DNA of 64,000 bases from Naegleria lovaniensis (Eukaryota; Heterolobosea; Eutetramitea; Acrasida; Naegleriidae): the NCBI RefSeq assembly GCF_003324165.1, contig NW_025407854.1, positions 124,001 through 188,000 on the forward strand, in the 5' to 3' direction. The first letter of the stretch is position 1. Each line of letters begins with the position of its first letter. Made by a program: the position numbers and the translations under genes. The notes under the pieces are model-generated. The model was not told the origin of the DNA. It saw only the letters and a list, made by a program, of their open reading frames with translations, and did no database searches. Shown here in pieces: positions 54,209-64,000 of the stretch.

Positions 54209-55408
54209 ATGCCAAAATCAAAATCATCCTCAAGAACCTCTGCCGAAACCACAACAACAACATTGGCCAGCAATTCTCAATCGAATACTTCCCTCTCGTC
54301 GACGAGTGATGAAGCAACATCCGAATCACCACCACCATCACAAACCAAACAAAGAATTGTAAAAACACCCTACACCAAAAGAGCTTGTGTCGGATGTCAT
54401 AAAGCCAAAGTGAAATGCTCTCATGAACGACCTTGCCATCGATGTACAGCCAAAGGTATTGAATGTGTGGATTATATTCCTGTTCAACAACAGCAGCAGC
54501 AACAACAGCAAGCAAATCTTTTAAACAATCCTTCCTCATCTCTAAATACCACTTCTCTCATCACACCGCACAATGTCATGACACTTCCAGCTGGAGCCAA
54601 TCCTTTCTTATTTGCTGCTCATCATTCGAATGGAATGGCAGTTCCAATGGTTCCTGTGATCATTCCAATGACAGCTGCCGGTAGTACAAATTGTATGGTT
54701 GGTGAAGTGAATCACAATAATGGAAACGGTTGTAATGCTAGTATTCATAATAGTACGAATAATAATAATAACAATCAACAACAACAACAACATTTTCATC
54801 ATCATGCCATGTTATTTGACCCATCATCGGTATTTACGAATATGAATATGGATGTTTCTCATCATGCAGCAATAAATTCCATACAACATGTTCCTACATT
54901 GGATTCCATCTCAAACGGTTGTGAATCATCTTCATTGCATCATCAGCCTCACTTTTTGCATCCATCACTAACGTCCCCAACGCCTTCTCATCATCATGCT
55001 TCTAGTAATCATCAAGAATTTAATTTGTGTTCGGAAAGTAATACAGACTCTCTTTCGCCGTTTCTTTCGTTCGGAAAAGGAAAACAAAACTTTGAACCTT
55101 TTTCAGTATTTAATACGATGAATAATAGTAACCATGAATCAAACACAAGAATTGAAGAACTTGATCATTCTTCGAGTGTGGAATTTGAAGAAGACGTTGT
55201 TGATGAATCCATTGTAGCTGCTCATCAACCAGAATTAGATGATTCCTCTCGACAACTTTTACCTTACATTCCCAATTCTCTACCTCCACCTTCAACAAAC
55301 CCAACAAACAACTCTGATATTGCAAATATTGGAATTAAGAGAATTGAAACAAGACATTATAGAATTGAAAAATTATATTTTGGCCAACAGCAGAACCTCA
55401 ACGAGTAA
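54209..55408 (+). CDS. Zn(II)2Cys6 (fungal-type) transcription factor
   Basis: 399 residues. The sequence C60-x2-C63-x6-C70-x5-C76-x2-C79-x6-C86 (RACVGCHKAKVKC, then PCHRCTAKGIEC) is an exact Zn2Cys6 binuclear cluster, with the Lys/Arg pattern between Cys2 and Cys3 used for CGG-half-site binding in fungi. It is preceded by a Ser/Thr-rich region and followed by Gln, Asn and His tracts. The C-terminal text includes NIGIKRIETRHYRIEKLYFG and may be partial, since a GTAAGA just at the stop could be a splice donor. No dimerisation coiled coil is evident. It is a DNA-binding regulator by motif; the target genes are unknown. The family is best known from fungi. Confidence 0.8.
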   Translation: MPKSKSSSRTSAETTTTTLASNSQSNTSLSSTSDEATSESPPPSQTKQRIVKTPYTKRACVGCHKAKVKCSHERPCHRCTAKGIECVDYIPVQQQQQQQQQANLLNNPSSSLNTTSLITPHNVMTLPAGANPFLFAAHHSNGMAVPMVPVIIPMTAAGSTNCMVGEVNHNNGNGCNASIHNSTNNNNNNQQQQQHFHHHAMLFDPSSVFTNMNMDVSHHAAINSIQHVPTLDSISNGCESSSLHHQPHFLHPSLTSPTPSHHHASSNHQEFNLCSESNTDSLSPFLSFGKGKQNFEPFSVFNTMNNSNHESNTRIEELDHSSSVEFEEDVVDESIVAAHQPELDDSSRQLLPYIPNSLPPPSTNPTNNSDIANIGIKRIETRHYRIEKLYFGQQQNLNE

Positions 55409-55710
55409 GAAGATCATTATTTCCTAAGTTTGTGAGACGTGTGTGTCAATGTTGACATGGTCTCAAGTACATTAAACTCAAAAATATTCTCAATGCACGT
55501 ATTATACTGGCGATAGGTGAGATGCACAAACTTGTGAAACTCAGTCAGCTGCCAACCAATAACTGTTGTCGTCTCATAATGTAGTATTACTCACCCTTCA
55601 TTCCGTAAACAATATTGTAATCTCAATGTCGACATTCGCTAGCACAGTTTCCGTTCCGGACCACATACTCCAATGGGATAGACACCGGAGAGGATTTTGA
55701 AAACGAAAAA
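55409..55710. other. Intergenic region before the Rh channel gene
   Basis: No gene seen. It contains the presumed promoter of the Rh-type channel gene and 3' end of the Zn2Cys6 gene. A 109-codon frame on the minus strand (55598-55927) overlaps the first Rh exon and is a shadow. Confidence 0.5.
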
Positions 55711-57837
55711 ATGCAATCAGAAGACCGCATGAATAGCGTTCCTTCCATCTCACTCTCCGCTCAAAAGGAAGAAGAGAAACCATCCAACACAGCCGCTGAA
55801 GTCTCTGAAAGTGGCCATACTCACGGATGGAATGCAGAGAATATTTCATTCTTGGTGTGTAGGTTTTATTCATGATGAAAAGGCTTATCTCATTTCGTTT
55901 ACGATAATTGTTGTTGTTGTTGGGCAATCGATTCTTGGTGTTCGCGCAAACACCTCAACAAATTCCAATCATCACAATTTGTGATTGAACCACCATGATT
56001 CGGTCGGCATTTACACAACAATACTCTTCTTTACCCTCTCGACACTACAGTGGTGGGTGCCTTTCAAGTCGTTATGGTCGTCTTGTTCTGGGTATTTTTC
56101 GATTACGAGCACTCGGTAACGAATTCGGACGAAGCCTCACTCCACACTGCTAACGAAGAAGCACAGCATGATGTGGCTCATTACTACAAGCCCATGCTCG
56201 ATGTCGGTATCATGGTGTTTGTGGGTTTTGGTTTCCTAATGACGTTTTTGAAGAGATATGGATATATGGCCTTCGGAATGAATTTCTTTATTTCAGGTAA
56301 GTGTGCATTGTGAAGATTTACAACAAGAATGTTCAATGTGCAAACAACAAAACCCTATATTGCATTTTGAAATGTTTCAAAATGTGCATTTTCAACAATG
56401 TGTTCAATGAAATATTTCAACCATAACACACAAACAGCTCTCATTTTCCAATGGGGAATTTTGAATCAAGCTTTCTGGCGAGGTGTCAATAAGGGATTTC
56501 CAGTCACTGGAGATCAAGTCCATTGGCCAAACCCAAGATGGATGGTGCATTTTGAACTTCAAGACTTGGTGGAAGGCCATTTCGCTGCAGCTTCTTTCCT
56601 AGTTTCATTTGGTGTCTTGATTGGAAAGACTACACCTCTTCAAATTACTGTTGCTGGTATTATTCATACTCTTTTCTATGCTTTGAATTATTATATTGGA
56701 ACTTGGGTGTTGAAGGCAAGCGATATTGGAGGATCTATGTTCATTCACTTGTTTGGAGCTGTTTATGGATTGATGGCTTCTTATGTTTTGTGGAATAAGA
56801 AGGCAATTGCTGGACATCCAGCTCAATCATCTCGTTATACTTCTGACCTTTTCTCATTGATTGGTACCATCTTCCTTTTCCTTTGTTGGCCATCATTCAA
56901 TGCTGCTGTAAGTTTGATGTTTTATAAGGAAAGCTTATATTATTGACCACATTTAAATAACAGTTGTGTAAGTGTGAAAAGATTTTTACATTTATTAATT
57001 TTTTAAATTTTACATTTGGAAACAGCTCCAACTGGTACCACTCAATTTAGAGCATTCATTAACACGATCATGTCCTTAATGGGTTCTGCAGTAGCTTCGT
57101 TTTTCTGCAGTAGATTGGTCAGAGGAGGAGTTTTTGCAATGGAAGATATTCAAAATGGTACTTTGGCTGGAGGAGTAGCTGTTGGTGCTGTTGCAGGTAA
57201 GTTCCCTCAACAATACATTAAGAAATGAAACAATGGTTTTGTTAATGAATATCAGATATGGTTATTTTACCAGGAGGTGCTTTAACTGTTGGTATTATTG
57301 CCGGATTTATTAGCGTTTTTGGATTCAAGTTCTTTACTCCTAATTTGAGAAGATTCCTCAAGCTGCACGACAGTAAGTTTACTAATTCAGCATATTATTT
57401 CTAATTTCACAATTGTAGCTTGCGGAGTTTTGAACTTGCATTGCATTCCAGGATTTATTGGAGGTGTTGGCTCGATTATTGCTGCAGGTGTTGCAGCTGG
57501 ACAAAGAGTCAATTACGGTGTTTCGTACGATAAAATGTTTGGGTATGTAACTTTCTTTAAAAGATAGCATCATCATGTTCAACTTGAATTATCTTGAATG
57601 AACAGAAATGGAACACATCAGTGGGGCTACCAATTTGCCACCCTTGCCATTACTATTGGTATTGCAATCGTCTCTGGTTTATTGGCTGGCCTAATCATTC
57701 GGTGGTTGTTCCCAGAAAAGTCTGTCTTCTATGACGAGCCATACTGGGAAGTTGCAGATGAATCTATGTTGGTTGATGAACCACCAAAGGAAGAAAAGAA
57801 GAACACTGATATTGAATTGAAGGCTGTGAACGTTTAA
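55711..57837 (+). CDS. Rh-type ammonium/CO2 channel
   Basis: Seven exons: 55711-55858, 56051-56296, 56438-56907, 57026-57196, 57274-57372, 57419-57542 and 57606-57837, about 496 residues. Rh signatures: GAFQVVMVVLFWVFFDY (first span), KRYGYMAFGMNFFISALIFQW, DLVEGHFAAASFLVSFG, GGSMFIHLFGAVYG, WPSFNAA, and HDTCGVLNLHCIPGFIGG with the His pair of the pore. The family conducts NH3 and possibly CO2 through trimers. The junction of exons 3 and 4 is phase 0 on one side and phase 1 on the other; one extra G before the donor (reading NAAAPTGTTQF) would repair it. The short acidic cytosolic tail (DEPPKEEKKNTD) is usual. Transport is inferred from family only. Confidence 0.88.
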
Positions 57838-57869
57838 TAAATTTAACATGTTTAATTAGAAACAAGATG

Positions 57870-59045
57870 TCATAACTTTACATCATGGTAGCCTGTGGAA
57901 ACTGGAGTGCTAGGAAGAAAATCAAGGCTACCAAAAAGTTCAATATCTGGCAAATCAAATTGAGCTTCGTCTTCTCCAACAAATGGTTCAGAAAAGGAGA
58001 AAGAAAGAGAATCCTCAACGTCTAAAACCTTTGCGTTTGATTCAGCATTAGAAAAAGGTTCACTTAAAACAAAATTGTTTTGACCAAAATCTACATATTG
58101 AACATTGGTAATTACAGGCTCTGAGGTTTGTGGCGCTTGAGCAATCTGATTGTTCCTTTGTTGGTGAGAATTTAAATACTGAGTGGAGCATGACAACGAT
58201 GTTGGAGGAGATAAAAATCCATATGGCGTGTTGCTTGCACGTGTAAATTGTTGGACGCTCGTAGTATTGTTCAAATCGGAGGATGACAGAGAAGGTTGGG
58301 CAATCTCTTTTTTGTTTGTAGTTTTTCTCTTCTTTGTTTTTTGTGTTTCTTCCTCGTTGCAAGTACTAATTTGAACATTGTTGTATTGGATGAGACCGTT
58401 AGGAAGCTGTTGAACGACAGGAGGAGGTTTAGAGGCAGTGGTGATGGATAATGATGGCTGGTTTAAACTAGGACAATCAAATCTGAGAATGTTCTTGGTA
58501 TTAATAATATTTGTAGTGCCATTGTTATTGGCTTTAGAGATGTCCTGATTGGCATTGGTTTGAGATGTTGATGCAGTAGGCTTTGATGGAGCAGTTGTTT
58601 GATTGTTTGTGCTCATCATCGGTACTTGATGTTGTTGAATATGAATGAGAGGTTGAGAGTGTGGTTGGTAATGTGATGATGAAGCATGGCTCATTGGTTG
58701 TTGATGCATCGCTAACGAGACGCCTTGTTGTCCAGCATATTGTTCTTCTTGCTCGATGGCATCACCTTCAGTAGCGTCCTCATCATCATTGCATGTATTG
58801 CTCATCTTTCTCTTCTTTGGCATGCTGATCACAAAGTAATTTTGTTGAAAGTTCTCGCATGTTTTCAATTGCTTTCTCAACTGAAAGTACTTCTTCTCTT
58901 TTCTAATATTGGACATACAAGGCTCCCATTCGCTGGTCATATCCACGAATTTAAAGGATGGATCTTTCTTCTTGTTCTTTCCCGAAGATGAGGATGAAGG
59001 CTCTGCTACGTGCTCATTTGCAAATTTATCTGACTTTTTCTTCAT
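57870..59045 (-). CDS. Unrecognised Gln/Asn/Ser-rich nuclear-type protein
   Basis: 391 residues from the first in-frame Met at 59045 (MKKKSDKF); the frame is open further up to TTG codons but has no earlier ATG. Residues about 35-85 (FKFVDMTSEWEPCMSNIRKEKKYFQLRKQL) look like a charged helical segment, followed by a nuclear-type signal PKKRK. The rest is Gln/Thr/Asn-rich, and the C-terminal 60 residues are acidic (EDSLSFSFSEPF, EDEAQFDLPDIELFG), like an activation domain. A transcriptional regulator is a reasonable guess but no DNA-binding family is recognised. It converges with the Rh gene, 32 nt apart. An upstream exon cannot be excluded. Confidence 0.5.
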   Translation of the reverse strand: MKKKSDKFANEHVAEPSSSSSGKNKKKDPSFKFVDMTSEWEPCMSNIRKEKKYFQLRKQLKTCENFQQNYFVISMPKKRKMSNTCNDDEDATEGDAIEQEEQYAGQQGVSLAMHQQPMSHASSSHYQPHSQPLIHIQQHQVPMMSTNNQTTAPSKPTASTSQTNANQDISKANNNGTTNIINTKNILRFDCPSLNQPSLSITTASKPPPVVQQLPNGLIQYNNVQISTCNEEETQKTKKRKTTNKKEIAQPSLSSSDLNNTTSVQQFTRASNTPYGFLSPPTSLSCSTQYLNSHQQRNNQIAQAPQTSEPVITNVQYVDFGQNNFVLSEPFSNAESNAKVLDVEDSLSFSFSEPFVGEDEAQFDLPDIELFGSLDFLPSTPVSTGYHDVKL

Positions 59046-59164
59046 ACCCGGAGGAGGAATTGGTGAGGTGGTGGATTTTGAATACAGTTGGGAATGAGAC
59101 AATACTGGAAACAACAATAATTCGCTGGTTGCTGAATATTTTTTAAATTAAATTTAATTCGAAA

Positions 59165-59331
59165 TTAAAACGAAATTTCCTCATCTCGTGTACAGAATTG
59201 AAGAGTTGAATGAATTTGCTCTTCAAATAACTCGCTTTTAGTAACGTTAGGTGGTGCTTCGAGGGTCTTCCGTTCAAGAGCTTTGCTACAGAATAACACA
59301 TCACAATTAAGCTCCTTAGCCAATCCGATTT
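59165..59331 (-). CDS. Orphan exon of an unrecognised gene
   Basis: A 55-codon frame on the minus strand reads IGLAKELNCDVLFCSKALE, then RKTLEAPPNVTKSELFEEQ and a stop at 59165-59167. Codon use and composition look strongly coding, unlike the spacer around it. The 5' side is bounded by GACAGATAG, a good acceptor, and requires a phase-1 upstream exon. A candidate upstream exon starts at 59415 (MMSDTLHVVKK) with a GTGAGA donor, but its phase does not fit. It does not join the gene downstream. It is too short to name. Confidence 0.45.
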
Positions 59332-59540
59332 CTATCTGTCAAGCCTCTTATCACACATGATAAGCTTTGATCACTGATCTCACTTTTTGACGACATGAAG
59401 AGTATCACTCATCATATGGACACCATTAGAAACAAACAAGAAGAATGAATGGCTGCTCCTCCATCTCTCCCAAACTATCCATTTCACCAAAAACGAGCTT
59501 CGGACGTTGACCCATCACTTGCCATTCAAATTTAAAAAAA

Positions 59541-62500
59541 ATGTTCAACCTGCGTTACTGGTTATTTTCCTTGTATCCCTCTAACTTTTTGTATCCACCC
59601 GTCATTTGGCTGCTAGTTCCAGTGTGTCTCTATGGTACAGCTATTTTGGTTGGTTTGTTGGGTGGAAGACAAATTCCTCTCGTTACTGTTCTTTCCAATG
59701 GAGATTTAATTCCTTCCTATAAATTCTCTGAAGATAGAGCATTGCCTCATTTGAAAGCAATTTCATTTGTACCAAATCCAGGACAGGATAGTGTTGGATC
59801 GTCTCTAGTGAGAGTTGCTGGTACTGCATCGTATTTCAAAGCAAGAGATTATATTTTGAGTCAAGTGAAGAAGGTTTATGATGTAAGTGTGTGTGTTCTG
59901 TTAAATATATGGAATATTGACTTGGAATTTATCATTTTTATAATGATGTATAATGATCGTAAACAACCACCGAAACAAACACGACATTCATCATTGTGCA
60001 CTCTGATTGGCCAATCTATCATTATGACTCATTTTTTACAACCCTAACACATCATGATTGTTGCAACGTTATCCATGATCACAATTCTTCTCAACAATCC
60101 GAACCCTTTCTCATATATATACAACAACAATAACTTGCGAATAACACAATGACATTCTCATTGTCACTCACTCTAGTATCAATCATCAACACTTTGTAAA
60201 GTCGAATATGACGTTCAAAATTACAAACACTACAGCAACATTATCGTACGTGTGAGTCCAAACAACATGACCAATCCCAATGATTACTATGCCTTCTTGT
60301 TGAGTTCACACTATGACACGGTTGAATTCAGTGCTGGTGCTTCAAGCGATGGTACTGGTGTTGCAGTCATGTTAGAATTACTTGAAAATGTGGTCAATAC
60401 GGTCGATAATGTGATCAAATATCCTGTGGTCTTCTTCTTTGGTGGTGGTACACAATATAATTCCGAAGCTACCAAAGTATTTATGAATCATCCTTGGTCA
60501 AGAAATTTGCTCCGTTTCATTAATATGGACTCGAGTGGAAGTGGTGGTGGTAAATCCATGGTATTCAGAGTGACTGATAACTCCATTTTGAATGAATACA
60601 ATAATGCTCCTCATCCTTACATTTCTGTGATTGGTGAAGAAGTGATGAAATTGAAGACCAATTATGACACTGACTTTACAGTCTTCTCTGATAAGATTTA
60701 TCGTAACAGCACCAATAGATTACCTAAATACTATTTAAAGGGTTACGATTATGGCTATTATTGGGATGGATATTTCCATGGCACTCAATATGACACCTAT
60801 GATCGAATTTCACGTGGAACTTTACAACATTTGGGTGACAATGTATTGCATCAATTAATGAAAGTTGTCACAGATGATGCCATTATGGGAGGTACTGCTA
60901 CTGATGATCCAGAATCCAATTATTTGGCTGATGAAGTCTATTTTGATGTCTTGGGTGGATTTTATGTTCATTTTAGTTTCCAATTGAGTCAAGCCATTCA
61001 AGGTATTATTGTGGTAGTTGATGTGGTCTTACCAATTGTATTGATTGTGGTCGATCACATGATTTCATTGCGTTATCATGATACCTCTTCTGTTTACCAA
61101 TTATTCAAGAAGAGTATTAGTGGTTTACAAGCTCGTTTATTACTCATTTTCCTCTATTTCTGTAGTTATGGATTGTCTTTAGGGTTTGGTATTTTATTGG
61201 CTGCATTGACAGGTTCCATTGTGGATGGTATCAATGCCATGCCATGGTATCGTGATCCTGTATTGGCTGTCTTTTTATTTTCCACTCCAACTCTATTGGG
61301 AATGTTTATCAGTCAATTTGGTGTTCATTTAATTATCAATGCTGCCATTTCTTCATGTGGATGTTTCAAAATGTATAGAATTAGTTTGAGAAGCAAATCA
61401 GAACTTAAACGTGGTGAAAATACTGCTGCTCAAACATTGATTTATGCATCTGATAAGGAAAGATATCTTGCTTTGACTCTTTTCTGGGGATTGTTGACAG
61501 CTGTCAGTTTAATGACTCAACTCAAATCATTCTATATTGTTTACTTTTGGTCATTCTGTTTGAGTGGTATGCTTGTTTTACTTCTCGTTGTAGATCGTGT
61601 GATTATGTGGTCCTACATGATTGCTCGTAATCAAACTCGTGCCAAGGCATTAGAAGCAGCAGGAGCTGAAATGGGTGAAGAATTAACATCTGCAGGAGAT
61701 GATGTCGATAAGAGAAAGAAATTCTTAGAACTTCGTAGAGCAAAGAAGAAGGACGACGAATTGTCCAAAGAAGATGAAAAGTATCTTGGTAAATTGGCAG
61801 CAAAGAGAAATATGAGACATGAAATTGCTGCAAAATTGAAGGAATTTTCTATTAGAGATTTCTTCCATGCTGTTCATTACCATCAATTGTATTGGGTGAT
61901 TGTCATGGCTATTGCTTGCTGGCCACCAGCAACTGTTACTATTGACATTCTTGATCGAATGATTCACTTGATCATTCCATTGATGTCACGTGCTAGTTAT
62001 CCAGTGTGTGGTGCAATGATTGGTTCTGTCATTGGTTTATTAATTTACTTGTTAACAATTTCATACATGCCAATTATGCATCGTGCTGCTAACTGGGGTA
62101 AAGCCATGATTTTGACTGGTGTTATTATTGCCATTGTGGGTATTATTGCAGTTTCAATGAGTGGATTCCAAAAACACTCTCCAAGAAAGGTCAGATTTAC
62201 TCAAGTGAATAAGGTTGGACCAGTTAAACCAGATGGACTTGACACTGATGATTATTCAATTGCTGTGACAAGAACTACTCCAATTTCCTTTGACAGGAAA
62301 TATTCCCTTGCGACGTTCACTATGGAGTCTTTTGATGGTATTGGTATTACTGGTCTGTTGAATCGATTTAAGGCTCATTATGGCTTTTCTGGTGGCTTTT
62401 TCAGAGAATCTTGTAAAGACTCCAAGTGTGAATTCATCATTCAGGAATCAGCCAAAGAGAAGCTTAATGTATTGACTTATCATTTGCATTTGAACCAATT

Positions 62501-62957
62501 TACAGTTTCAAACTACACTACAGCTATTGATGGTGACGACACTGTTGCTACCTTTGATATTACCCTGACATTGAAAGAAGGAATTACTTTGGCAGATTAT
62601 ACAGCAACTCTTGTTGGTGGTGACGGAACCTTGCAGAAATTCGCGCTAGCTTCCAGTGATCCAAACTATAACAACTTGTACTATGTCGATAGCTCAGGAA
62701 CATCCAAGACCATCCACAAATATGCTATCCCACACACAACCACAAACATTTCTGCTTCTGTGAAATACAAGACCGCAGCAACCACCAAACCAACACTCAA
62801 GTTCTTTATCCGTCTCTATGATTGTGAATTAACTGCATCCGACGTTGTGAATTCCTTCCAAGCTCTCTATGTTTCTGATAAGTACTACGTCACCCCTCTA
62901 GGATCAACATCGTGTAAACTCCTTACAGAACAGTCCACCATCAATATTAACCTTTAA
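59541..62957 (+). CDS. M28-fold membrane protein of the ERMP1 type, catalytic residues missing
   Basis: Two exons: 59541-59882 and 60177-62957 (intron 294 nt, GTAAGT to TAG, phase 0), 1040 residues. An N-terminal membrane span (VIWLLVPVCLYGTAILVGLL) precedes an M28-type domain: LSSHYDTVEFSAGASSDGTG, LLENVV, VVFFFGGG, FINMDSSGSGG and YFHGTQYDTYDR. His159 of the first metal site and a distal His are kept. The bridging Asp position is Ser171 (ASSDG for ASDDG) and the catalytic Glu pair is Thr206-Gln207 (GGGTQ for NGAEE). The remainder has about nine membrane spans and a luminal C-terminus, as in ER metallopeptidase 1 (Fxna). I infer a non-proteolytic ER/Golgi protein. The intron acceptor choice gives CKVEYDVQNY, the expected strand. 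Confidence 0.8.
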
Positions 62958-62983
62958 ATATATTTAATCATTTTCTAATAAAT

Positions 62984-64000
62984 TTATTTATTTTCATCCA
63001 CAACATCTGATTCCTCTTCCAACTTTTCAAATTTAACCTCATTCAGTTCTTTCTTCTTTTTGAGGACCACGTTGAAAAACAAGAATTGCAACAAAATTGT
63101 GAAGTCCATGACCAATACTCCTGCACTACCAAGTATCCAAGGAAGCTATTATGAAAAGCAAAATGCACCATTTGTAAATTTTAATTGAAAAATCGAAACA
63201 ATACTTACTCTTGAAACAATAAATTGCCAACTCGTATTGTAGAGGAACAAAGATGCAGCATAGGTGGTATTGCTTCAAGAAATATGTCACACATTCCCAG
63301 AATTTTCAAAATACAACTTACCCCATGAAAGCACAAATAAACAAAATTGGAGACAATCCATCAGTTGACATTCTACGGAACTATTTGAAAGTTTGAACCT
63401 CGATTGTGACAAAACGATTAGTAAACTTACATTCTTAATGATTTGTGGAATTCTAGAACCTAGATATAAACAAGTACTCAATGATCCAATAACATATCCA
63501 GCAATATCCTTTCCATAAATTGGCCAGTATTGATCGTTATAGTCAATAAAGTCCTCAGGAACTGACAATAATTTTCTTCCAACTCCACGATGTTCTCCAA
63601 AATTAGAGCTAGAGGTACTGAAACCAAATTGTTGCATCCAAAATAGACAAGCTGTGAAAAACAAAGCAGAAACGCCCAAAATTTTGCTATAGTTTTGCAC
63701 ATTGTTATTTCCGTCTCCATTGTGAGAAATAAGTGATTGAGTTTCGTCTGTACCGAGATAGGTCACTGCTACTTGGTTTACATTGTTTTCACCATCTTCG
63801 AAACCATTAATATTAATATTATTCTGTGCTCTCTTTTGTTTTATCCTGTCTTTGAGTTTATAATAAATATATTGTCCAATTAAAATAAAATCCATGAGAA
63901 CGTAGTATACTGCCGTCGCTATCTGTGTTGCTAATTGATCTGCCAAAATTGAACCAATTAAATTCAAAGAGTCTCCCAAAATCCACTGCAGAAGAAATGC
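62984..64000 (-). CDS. PQ-loop transporter, lysosomal amino-acid type (runs off right edge)
   Basis: Four exons in the window: 64000-63431 (cut by the edge), 63380-63322, 63272-63209 and 63145-62984 (introns 50, 49 and 63 nt). The sequence carries two PQ-loop units: in the first the helix DQLATQIATAVYYVLMDF follows WILGDS, and in the second SLSTCLYLGSRIPQIIKN with the Pro-Gln pair, then FRRMSTDGLSPILF, FMGNTTYAASLFLYNT and LPWILGSAGVLVMDF. This order matches PQLC2/YPQ1/LAAT-1 exporters of cationic amino acids in lysosomes or vacuoles. The loop between units holds Asn/Glu text with EDGENN. The start is outside the window. It converges with the M28 gene, 26 nt apart. Confidence 0.82.

Overview
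The window looks like nuclear DNA of a heterolobosean amoeba of the Naegleria type. It is AT-rich, densely packed with genes on both strands, and has short GT-AG introns (about 50-230 nt, donors mostly GTAAG, GTATG or GTAGG). Proteins carry Asn/Ser/Thr/Gln-rich tracts. The gene set is clearly eukaryotic: SRP9, SRP14, cullins, DOCK, an Rh-type channel and a Mediator subunit. I see no rRNA gene, confident tRNA gene, CRISPR array or operon. Species assignment is inference from style and gene content only.

Layout. 1-13 kb: a truncated alpha/beta hydrolase-fold gene lacking the nucleophile Ser, SRP9, a MED20-like gene, a low-complexity protein, an RCC1-repeat protein, an LRR protein, a plant-type DYRK kinase and a WDR53-like WD40 protein. 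13-26 kb: a relic DIRS-like reverse transcriptase, an OTUD3-type deubiquitinase, a long broken HEAT-like gene, an actin-related protein with apparent 1-nt gaps, a DUF4116-repeat kinase and a decayed transposase-like relic. 26-36 kb: a 1.3-kb gene-poor stretch, SRP14, a cyclin T/K-type cyclin, a RING protein ending in a CaaX box, a lipid phosphate phosphatase, a PPR-like protein and an F-box protein. 36-52 kb: a giant DOCK-family GEF, a queuosine-salvage glycosylase and two tandem cullins (one CUL4, one divergent). 52-64 kb: an ankyrin protein, a PPR-like protein, a Zn2Cys6 transcription factor, an Rh/ammonium channel, an unrecognised protein, an orphan exon, an M28-fold ER membrane protein lacking key catalytic residues, and a PQ-loop transporter cut by the right edge.

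Functional links. Both halves of the SRP Alu-domain heterodimer (SRP9 and SRP14) are here, about 26 kb apart. There are also many ubiquitin-system genes: CUL4, a second cullin, a WDR53-like protein (WDR53 is a reported DDB1-CUL4 factor), an F-box protein, a RING protein and an OTU deubiquitinase. Neither grouping is evidence of co-regulation.

Quality note. Several genes with clear family membership need one extra base to restore the reading frame (actin-related protein three times, queuosine glycosylase once, Rh channel at one splice junction). All are apparent single-base losses. This suggests residual indels from a long-read assembly more than real pseudogenes. It should be settled with independent reads before any gene is called broken. 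Exon boundaries were placed by reading splice signals and phase by eye; no search was run.
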